Source of the DNA: an uncultured Lachnospiraceae bacterium
GTDB taxonomy: Bacteria; Bacillota; Clostridia; Lachnospirales; Lachnospiraceae
Direction: 5' to 3'
Assembly: GCA_910577735.1 (NCBI GenBank)
Contig: CAJTOO010000025.1
Span: forward strand, 1 to 47,883
Length of the DNA: 47,883 bases
Below, one piece after another: positions 42,410 through 47,883 of this stretch. The notes below the pieces were generated by a model. That model made no database searches and was not told the origin of the DNA. It saw only the letters and a program-made list of their open reading frames with translations. A program made the translations under genes and the position numbers. How positions within the stretch are numbered: position 1 is the first letter of the stretch; each line of letters starts with the position of its first letter.

Positions 42410-43258
42410 TCATATTTTTCTGATTGGCAGCCAAACTTCATATTGCATATTATTGGGGTCAGGGTTTAGATAAACCTCTATATCAGGAGCATTGGCAAAT
42501 TCAAATCCAGAGGCTGGAAGCCATTCTGTTATAATGCGTTGTTCCAATTCTTGAATGGATATCCCTGTACCAATTCCGCTAAAAATAGCCCATGTACAAG
42601 CAGGAACAACATATTCATCTAAGGAATTGTCGATTTCAGCGGAGGAAGATACCGCTATAAAATATCGCCAATCCTCTTCGTCATTGCACACGCTTACACC
42701 CAAGACACCCATAGGCTGATTATTCATAAGCGGTGCAATTTTTTCTAATGTACCGTTTACAGCTGCATTTTGCCACATTTGCGGTACGGCTGCGAAATTG
42801 TTTTCTATTTCCTTATCCAGCGGATGAGATACTCCCACAATGCGAAAGGCTGCTTTTTCTTCAATGCGATAATTCAATTCTTCTACTCCTTTTACAGTTA
42901 TTTTAAAGCTGATAGGGGGATAAGACTTCATAGTAACGCCTCCTTTCTTTGCCATTGATGGCGCTATGCCATGCACATTTTGAAATGCCCTATTAAATGC
43001 AGTCGGGGAAGAATACCCATATTTCATACCAATATCAATAATTTTTTCAGTTCCGCTTTGCAGGTCAATAGCGGCTAAAGACATTCGCCTGCGACGGATA
43101 TATTCCGAAAGCGGAATACCTGCCATATATGCAAACATTCTTTGAAAGTGGTATGTAGAGCAACATGCTATGCGCGCAAGTTCATCATAACTTATTTCTT
43201 CTGCAAGGTGTTCCTCCATATAAGAAATTGTTTTATTCAGTTTTTCTATCCATTCCAT
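42410..43258 (-). CDS. AraC-family regulator with GyrI-like effector domain
   Basis: 282 residues. The N-terminal AraC DNA-binding part (about 8-105) has two helix-turn-helix blocks (ISYDELARIACCSTYHFQRM, then RRRRMSLAAIDLQ...KYGYSSPTAFNRAFQNVHG). The C-terminal half (about 110-282) is a GyrI-like small-molecule domain (Rob/BmrR-type ligand pocket). Such regulators often sense drugs or cationic compounds. AGGAG lies eight bases before the ATG. The DUF5131 fragment upstream and the 155-residue gene downstream share its strand. Confidence 0.93.
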   Translation of the reverse strand: MEWIEKLNKTISYMEEHLAEEISYDELARIACCSTYHFQRMFAYMAGIPLSEYIRRRRMSLAAIDLQSGTEKIIDIGMKYGYSSPTAFNRAFQNVHGIAPSMAKKGGVTMKSYPPISFKITVKGVEELNYRIEEKAAFRIVGVSHPLDKEIENNFAAVPQMWQNAAVNGTLEKIAPLMNNQPMGVLGVSVCNDEEDWRYFIAVSSSAEIDNSLDEYVVPACTWAIFSGIGTGISIQELEQRIITEWLPASGFEFANAPDIEVYLNPDPNNMQYEVWLPIRKI

Positions 43259-43308
43259 TTTTCTACTCCTTTCCAGTGATAATTATATTTCTTTGGATTG
43301 ATTATTTC

Positions 43309-43335
43309 CTCTCTTTTCATGCACAAAAAAGAGAG
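43309..43335. repeat. 9-bp hairpin between DUF5131 fragment and AraC gene
   Basis: CTCTCTTTT (43309-43317), nine-base loop, AAAAGAGAG (43327-43335), just beyond the DUF5131 stop. A possible weak terminator on the minus strand. Confidence 0.5.
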
Positions 43336-43337
43336 TG

Positions 43338-43991
43338 CTAGAAGTTTATATTTGCTTTTTTTGCTTGATTGCATAAATCAAGGACTTTTAATGTATATAA
43401 TTTATCATCTTTGATAAAGTGTGTACCGCATTGCCTAAACTCAAAGTGTACATTATGGAAAATACATTGCTCCCGGATCTGTAATACCCAGTCATAGTCA
43501 AGCGGCCTTGCGTTTTTATCAGATTCTCCGCCGACAACAACTAATTCTATATCTTGCAAATATGCAGAGAGATTGACGTTCTCAATCAATGGCTGGCAAA
43601 TAATATTTTTATGCCTAATAGGAAGGCTGGAAAAAATGTCTAATCGGTAATCGGCATTTTCTTGATTTTCAACCATACAGCCAACCGTAACATTTTCGTA
43701 CCCACTTTCCCAATCATGCGGAACACAATCCAAAAATCTTTCAATTCTTTTTGTCAGAAAGAGAAAATGTAAGTCGGAGCGTTCCCGTATCATTTCCCAG
43801 CATTCAGTATGCCATTTATCTGCGTCCTCTATCAAGAAGTCTGATGAAAAACATACATAAACCATTTGCCCCGATTTTATTTTGTAAGTTCCATTTTTGT
43901 TTTTTTCAATAAGGTCATAAAATTTTTCGGTTTGCTTAATAATGTTTGTGTCAATTCCCTTTTTATAATCTCCCTTATTGTTATCCAGCAC
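43338..43991 (-). pseudogene. DUF5131 family protein, N terminus missing
   Basis: The frame (about 217 codons) carries the DUF5131/Gp37-Gp68 family body: GQMVYVCFSSDFLIEDADKW, HFLFLTKRIERFL, VTVGCMVENQENADYRL, ICQPLIENVNL, VVGGESDKNARPLDYDWV. Intact members begin some 25-30 residues earlier with a WHGCHK...GCxxCYVYR block that has the radical-SAM-like cysteines. Here the frame starts at DNNKGDYKKG and the sequence upstream is unrelated and soon stops. So the protein lost its cysteine region, most likely at the transposon junction. Lack of a ribosome site before GTG 43991 supports a broken gene. Confidence 0.75.
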
Positions 43992-44032
43992 CCTAGGTGC
44001 TCCAGATCTTTCTTATATTCGTCAAATTAAAT

Positions 44033-44093
44033 GAAGGTACTGGCTCATATATTCTGATGTATTTTACAGCAGAGTGTTTGAACCAGTACCTTC
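44033..44093. repeat. 15-bp inverted repeat left of transposon genes
   Basis: GAAGGTACTGGCTCA (44033-44047) and TGAACCAGTACCTTC (44079-44093), one mismatch in 15. A further hairpin GCAGGTATC (44124-44132) / GATACCCGC (44149-44157) follows, and CAGTG/CACTG repeats at 44175/44198. These fold the leader ahead of the DUF6431 gene and may shield it from read-in transcription or form the transposon end. Confidence 0.65.
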
Positions 44094-44216
44094 TTGTGTT
44101 ATCATATCAAAGTTACAAGAATAGCAGGTATCCCACCGACCAAAGTTTGATACCCGCTATCAAAACAATCCTCACAGTGCAGCATCTTTCAATGTAACAC
44201 TGCAAGCAACACCTTT

Positions 44217-44738
44217 ATGATAACAATTATGGTACCTTTTGACAATCCACTCGATCAAAAAACTTATGAAAATATCATCAACACCTTACAGTTTCACCAG
44301 CTACAGTGTACCTGTGGCCATTCTGGCTGCTTAACTATCCATGGTTATTACACCCGCTCTCTCAAAAAAGACGATTCCGGGATCTCTTTATCTATCTGTC
44401 GCGTCAGATGCTCTCACTGCGGCAGGACTCATGCTTTACTTCCTTCTTTACTTGTTCCTTACTCCCAGGTATCCCTGCAGGATCAGATTTCTATCATCTC
44501 TGACTATGAGGCTTCTGGAGATTATGAGAAAATCATGGCTGGCACTCTCTCCGTTGATGAAAATCTCATTGCATCCATCATCAAACGATATGTGAAGCAC
44601 TGGATGCAGAAGGTCCGTTCCTTCCGTATTGGATTATCTTTCTCGCCCCGTCTCGTAATGCAGTGTTTTGCTTTTTTCGGGAACCAGTTCATGCAGATAA
44701 GGCAGACTCCAAATATTCTGTTTCTAACACCCACATAG
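44217..44738 (+). CDS. DUF6431 zinc-ribbon protein of the transposon
   Basis: 173 residues. Two CX2-3C pairs flank the N-terminal third: CTCGHSGC (with Cys31/33/38 region) and CRVRCSHCGRTH, a zinc ribbon, then helical SLQDQISIISDYEASGDYEK and SVDENLIASIIKRYVKHWMQ, as in DUF6431. Its C terminus (CFAFFGNQFMQIRQTPNILF) fits the family and looks complete. DUF6431 genes regularly sit next to a DDE transposase/ATPase pair. Its job is unknown; DNA-end or target recognition is possible. The ribosome site is weak. Confidence 0.8.
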   Translation: MITIMVPFDNPLDQKTYENIINTLQFHQLQCTCGHSGCLTIHGYYTRSLKKDDSGISLSICRVRCSHCGRTHALLPSLLVPYSQVSLQDQISIISDYEASGDYEKIMAGTLSVDENLIASIIKRYVKHWMQKVRSFRIGLSFSPRLVMQCFAFFGNQFMQIRQTPNILFLTPT

Positions 44739-44818
44739 CCTTACAGGAAAACGCTTTTGCTTCCTCTTATACTAAAGAAAACAAGTTTTCTTAGAAAAAA
44801 CGAAAGAGAGGACTTTAA

Positions 44819-46063
44819 ATGAAACAGGAATTAGCACAGGATATCGCTTTAATGCGTTATTCCATGATCTCACCGCTGATTGTCGGTCTCCCGGATGAGT
44901 ACAGATCCAAGGAAGCTTACTTTCGTGCGGCTTCTGCACGTGGTGCACTCCATCCAAACGGATCCTTCATCCATCCGGCACCGACATCCATTAAACGCTG
45001 GTACCAGCACTACCAAAAGAATGGTTTTGACGGGCTGCTTCCTTCCAGCCGCAGCGATGAAGGTACTTCTCGAAAGATCCATCCGGATCTTGAGGAACAG
45101 ATCAGATATCTGAAAACGAACTATCCCCGCATGTCTGCGGCAGCCATCTTCCGTCAGCTATGCGACAACGGTTCTGTCAACCGTAATGAATTATCACAAT
45201 CCACGGTGAACCGTTTCCTTAACAGCCTTGCTCGAAAAGAAAGGACAACGAACAATCAGGACATGAGACGCTATGAACGTGCCCATGCCAATGAGGTCTG
45301 GTGTGGAGACAGCAGCGTTGGCCCTTATCTGAAAACAGAAGATGGCAGAAAGCATAAGGTTTATGTGATTGCACTTATTGATGATGCCAGCCGCTACATC
45401 GTTGGCATTGATGTCTTTTTCAATGATAACTTTGCAAACCTTATGTCTGTCATGAAATCTGCTGTTGCAACGTTTGGCGTTCCGAAGTTATTCAACTTTG
45501 ATAATGGCAGTTCCTACAAGAATAAACAGATGGACCTGCTTGCTGCCCGTATCGGGTCTACGGTTCATTATGACCAGCCATATACACCAACCCAAAAGGC
45601 CAAGGTGGAGCGTTGGTTTCGTACCATGAAAGATCAGTGGATGGCAGGCCTTGACATGCGGGATTTCCATACCCTTGAGGAGCTTCGAGGAAGCCTGTAC
45701 ACGTATGTCAATCAGTATAACCAGAAGATCCACTCTTCCCTGAATGGAAAGAGTCCGCAGGAACGCTACTTTAGCGAGCCGGACTGCTTCCACCGCTTAC
45801 CCGAAGATAAGATCGATCAGTTATTCTTACTGGAGTTAGAGCGTCGTGTTTCCATTGACTGTGTGGTTACGATTGATCACATCGAGTATGAGGTCGATTA
45901 CCGTTTTGCAAAACAAAGGATCAAACTCCGTTATTCTCCTAATATGGAGTTCATCTACGTTGTAGAAGCAGATGGTACGCTTACACCCATCCGTCTTCTT
46001 AATAAGATCGAAAATGCAGATATCAAACGTGAAAAGCCACGTCTTTATGGAGGTGATGACTAA
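44819..46063 (+). CDS. DDE transposase (rve/TniA-like)
   Basis: 414 residues. A helix-turn-helix domain (about residues 55-140, IKRWYQHYQKNGFDGLLPSS) is followed by an RNase H-like core. The catalytic triad is Asp164 (VWCGDSS), Asp228 (FNFDNGSS) and Glu264 (KAKVERWFR), with the classic 35-residue D-E spacing. A C-terminal beta domain follows. It cuts and joins the transposon ends. AGAGAGG lies upstream of the ATG. The stop overlaps the ATPase ATG by one base (TAATG), implying translational coupling. Confidence 0.93.
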   Translation: MKQELAQDIALMRYSMISPLIVGLPDEYRSKEAYFRAASARGALHPNGSFIHPAPTSIKRWYQHYQKNGFDGLLPSSRSDEGTSRKIHPDLEEQIRYLKTNYPRMSAAAIFRQLCDNGSVNRNELSQSTVNRFLNSLARKERTTNNQDMRRYERAHANEVWCGDSSVGPYLKTEDGRKHKVYVIALIDDASRYIVGIDVFFNDNFANLMSVMKSAVATFGVPKLFNFDNGSSYKNKQMDLLAARIGSTVHYDQPYTPTQKAKVERWFRTMKDQWMAGLDMRDFHTLEELRGSLYTYVNQYNQKIHSSLNGKSPQERYFSEPDCFHRLPEDKIDQLFLLELERRVSIDCVVTIDHIEYEVDYRFAKQRIKLRYSPNMEFIYVVEADGTLTPIRLLNKIENADIKREKPRLYGGDD

Positions 46064-46863
46064 TGGATTATACAATCCGCTATGGTTTGGAATTCAACCC
46101 GTTTTTAAAGAACTCCAAAGAAATCTTTGTATCAACGGATGAATCAAAAGAAGTTTTGTTCCGCCTGAACTATCTTGCAAAAACAAAGGGCTTCGGCCTG
46201 CTCACTGGCAGCCCCGGCCGTGGAAAAACAACTGCCATCAGGGCCTGGATACAGGGATTAAACAACTCGCAATATAAAGTGGTCTATACCTGTTTTTCCA
46301 CCTTTAGTCCCAATGATTTCTATCGGGATCTTGCTGCCGAATTGGGGGCACAGGCCCACTACCGGAAACCGGACAACTTCCGTGCGATCCAGGAAGAACT
46401 TACGAGGCTTTCTGTTGAAAAAAGGAAAACGCCTGTCATCATCATTGATGAGGCGAATTACATCAGTTCCGCTATCCTGAATGACTTCAAGCTTTTATTT
46501 AATTTTGAGATGGATTCCAGGGATCGTGCTGTGGTTCTGCTATCTGGGCTCCCATCTTTAAATGCAACACTTCGTCTTAGTATCCATGAACCATTCCGTC
46601 AAAGGATCATCATGAACTATGAGATCCCTGCATTTACCAAGGAAGAAGGACGATCCTATATCCTTGAAAAGCTCCAGGGCGCTGGTGCTGCCAGGGCAAT
46701 TTTTGAAGATGCTGCACTGGAGGCCATCCTAAATGCATCCGATGGAACCCCGCGTGTCATCAACAATCTATGCAACAGTTGTCTTCTGATCGGAGACTCC
46801 AGGAAGAGTAATATGATCACAGCAGAAATCGTCATGCAGGCAATCAACAATAATGAGATTTAG
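46063..46863 (+). CDS. AAA ATPase of transposon (ExeA/TniB/TnsC-like)
   Basis: 266 residues. N-terminal MDYTIRYGLEFNPFLKNSKE is typical of the ExeA/TniB type. Walker A GSPGRGKTT (residues 49-57), Walker B VIIIDE (Asp129-Glu130), then sensor 1 LLSGLP. It binds ATP and, in TniB/TnsC/IstB-type elements, selects or delivers the target to the transposase. Followed by a terminator. Identity is secure at family level; which named element it belongs to is not. Confidence 0.92.
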   Translation: MDYTIRYGLEFNPFLKNSKEIFVSTDESKEVLFRLNYLAKTKGFGLLTGSPGRGKTTAIRAWIQGLNNSQYKVVYTCFSTFSPNDFYRDLAAELGAQAHYRKPDNFRAIQEELTRLSVEKRKTPVIIIDEANYISSAILNDFKLLFNFEMDSRDRAVVLLSGLPSLNATLRLSIHEPFRQRIIMNYEIPAFTKEEGRSYILEKLQGAGAARAIFEDAALEAILNASDGTPRVINNLCNSCLLIGDSRKSNMITAEIVMQAINNNEI

Positions 46864-46867
46864 CAGC

Positions 46868-46891
46868 AAAAGCAGGGCAACCTGCTTTTTG
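46868..46891 (+). terminator. intrinsic terminator of transposon operon
   Basis: AAAAGCAGG (46868-46876), GCAA, CCTGCTTTT (46881-46889), perfect 9-bp stem ending in T. Five bases after the ATPase stop. Confidence 0.9.
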
Positions 46892-46944
46892 CATTTCCTC
46901 CGATCTGTGAATTCAATTTTTATAACGATCAGATAACTTGCTGA

Positions 46945-47355
46945 TGTTGGTGCAGGCAATCTGTTGATCCCCAACGCGCAACATCAATATCAGGCGCATC
47001 TAATCTGCATGGAGCTGATGCATCTAATTTGCAGGTCAACAGCTACATCAACTCCCTGAAGCTGGTGAGGGAACGCCTTACACAGCCTGAAGACATCCCT
47101 GCGGAAAACGAATCTGCTACGGAACCTTATACGGAAAATGAATACACGGAACCGAATGATTCTGAGGGAAATGGAGATTTTGCAGGCAATGGCTGTTCTA
47201 CAGACCAAAACAGCCCAGTAGTTCCCGAAACCCACGTTCCCGACGCATGGGATGCGGACATACCTGCCGCCCCTGCGACCGGAACCGGAAACCACAGGCA
47301 GAAAGCCCCTGCCGGAAAGGAGAAAAAAGACTATGGGCATGGAATCCTTAAATGA
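46945..47355 (+). pseudogene. tail of a broken gene upstream of cpaF
   Basis: An open frame from 46945 (in-frame stop just before it, at the transposon edge) to the stop at 47353-47355. The translation includes ASISGASNLHGADASNL-type repeats (frame 46981-47034), then NSYINSLKLVRERLTQ and an acidic Glu/Asn/Pro-rich tail. It has no ribosome site or ATG near its start. By position it is the C terminus of a gene that preceded cpaF, possibly an ATPase or CpaE-like protein, but the kept part has no diagnostic domain. It overlaps the start of cpaF by 23 bases. The DNA between 46892 and 46945 holds no other gene. Confidence 0.6.
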
Positions 47356-47883
47356 TATGTTCTTTACTTCCGCAGGGAAGGAAACACTGACCTACGACCA
47401 GATCCTTGAAGACGTCCAGAAATACTGTACGGAAAAGCACGCGGACAAGCTGACCACGGAGGGAAACCGGGATGAGGCGAGAAAGCTCCTGCGGGAATTT
47501 ATCTCCCAGTACATCATCAGCCGCTCCTACCATATCGACGGGCTTACCACCGAGGAACTGTGCGACACCCTCTATGAAGACATGGCAGGAATTTCATTCC
47601 TGAAAAAATGGATTTACATGCCCGGCGTGGAGGAGGTCAATGTCAATGCCTTTGACGATATTGAAGTGATTATGAGCGGCGGGCGCTCCATGAAGATTCC
47701 CGACCGCTTCCAGTCGCCGCAGCATGCCATCGACGTGACAAGGCGGCTCTTAAACACCTGCGGCATGGTAATCGACGACACCATGCCCTCCGTCATAGGC
47801 TTTCTGGATAAAAACATCCGCATCTCGGTGGATAAAACGCCCATCGTGGACTCAGAGGTAGGCATCAACGCCTCCATCCGTAT
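47333..47883 (+). CDS. cpaF: CpaF/TadA family secretion ATPase, N-terminal part (runs off window)
   Basis: The frame from ATG 47333, with AAAGGAG ten bases upstream, stays open to the end of the window (about 183 codons). Features: SLNDMFFTSAGKETLTYDQI..., a helical N-terminal domain, IYMPGVEEVNVNAFDDIEVI (the EVNVNAF strand shared by CpaF/TadA proteins), HAIDVTRRLLNTCGMVIDDTMP and RISVDKTPIVDSEVGINASIR. The Walker motifs would lie beyond the window. CpaF powers Tad/Flp pilus or related secretion. Codon use is richer in G/C than the transposon genes. Confidence 0.85.
   Translation, partial: MGMESLNDMFFTSAGKETLTYDQILEDVQKYCTEKHADKLTTEGNRDEARKLLREFISQYIISRSYHIDGLTTEELCDTLYEDMAGISFLKKWIYMPGVEEVNVNAFDDIEVIMSGGRSMKIPDRFQSPQHAIDVTRRLLNTCGMVIDDTMPSVIGFLDKNIRISVDKTPIVDSEVGINASIR

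Larger units (their letters stand above)
43992..46945 (+). mobile_element. three-gene DDE transposon (DUF6431 / DDE transposase / ExeA-TniB ATPase)
   Basis: Three genes in one direction, a hairpin-rich left flank (43992-44216) and a terminator near the right end. The DDE transposase plus separate ATPase layout recalls TniA/TniB and TnsB/TnsC. Exact ends are not resolved: left lies between 43992 and 44216, right between 46892 and about 46945, where the broken gene frame beyond resumes. GTTATC motifs at about 44098 and 46935 (opposite strands) are candidate ends. No target duplication seen. Confidence 0.6.

Noticed and set aside
1..47883. tRNA or rRNA genes
   Set aside because: I saw no cloverleaf, CCA end or rRNA-like conserved stretch; the window contains none that I can support by eye.

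Overview
The window reads as a chromosome segment from an anaerobic, spore-forming Clostridia-type Firmicute, most likely Lachnospiraceae. The reasons are the gene set (GerW sporulation protein, DUF4321, a methionine gamma-lyase/'aluminium resistance' family enzyme, SepF next to an orphan HlyD-type protein, Asp23 plus FakA, MinCDE behind MreBCD and PBP2), the strong AGGAGG-type ribosome sites, and A/T-rich promoters. No species can be named from sequence reading alone. Nearly all of the first 41 kb is ordinary vertically inherited chromosome, mostly on the minus strand.

Layout. 1-2.8 kb: AI-2E-family exporter, a small membrane protein, an apparent decayed IS21-like end, and a cytidylate-kinase-like protein. 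3-5.9 kb: cstA with two unrecognised proteins, behind a strong promoter and a leader that looks like a transcription attenuator. 6-9.9 kb: rluD, lspA, aroB, sepF and a PLP-homeostasis protein. 10-12 kb: HlyD-like protein and a small P-loop protein. 12-22.6 kb: the cell-shape and division cluster radC-mreB-mreC-mreD-mrdA-minC-minD-minE-rodA-mgsA-D,D-carboxypeptidase. 22.6-31.7 kb: DUF4321, PLP enzyme, miaA, mutL, mutS, miaB. 31.7-36.9 kb: DegV, recG, fakA, asp23. 37.2-41.4 kb: rpmB, J-domain protein, a 46-residue membrane protein missed by length cut-offs, gerW, DUF2953, an unknown protein, and an HD-GYP protein with a changed HD motif.

After 41.4 kb the character changes. There is a 0.6 kb hairpin-rich gap, then an A/T-rich accessory module (unknown 155-residue protein, AraC/GyrI-like regulator, DUF5131 protein missing its cysteine-bearing N terminus). 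Next comes a three-gene DDE transposon (DUF6431 zinc-ribbon protein, DDE transposase, ExeA/TniB-like ATPase), and beyond it the tail of a broken gene followed by the start of a CpaF/TadA secretion ATPase that runs off the window. Both genes flanking the transposon lack the end that faces it, so the element probably sits at a rearrangement breakpoint or an assembly join.

The most interesting signals are non-coding: (i) a leader ahead of the cstA operon in which an 11-bp antiterminator and an 8-bp intrinsic terminator compete for the same strand; (ii) a family of two-hairpin palindromic elements, seen between rodA and minE, between mutS and mutL (partly expanded into a 62-bp tandem repeat) and in the rpmB leader; (iii) the transposon junction. 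I did not find a clear new multi-gene defence or metabolic system.
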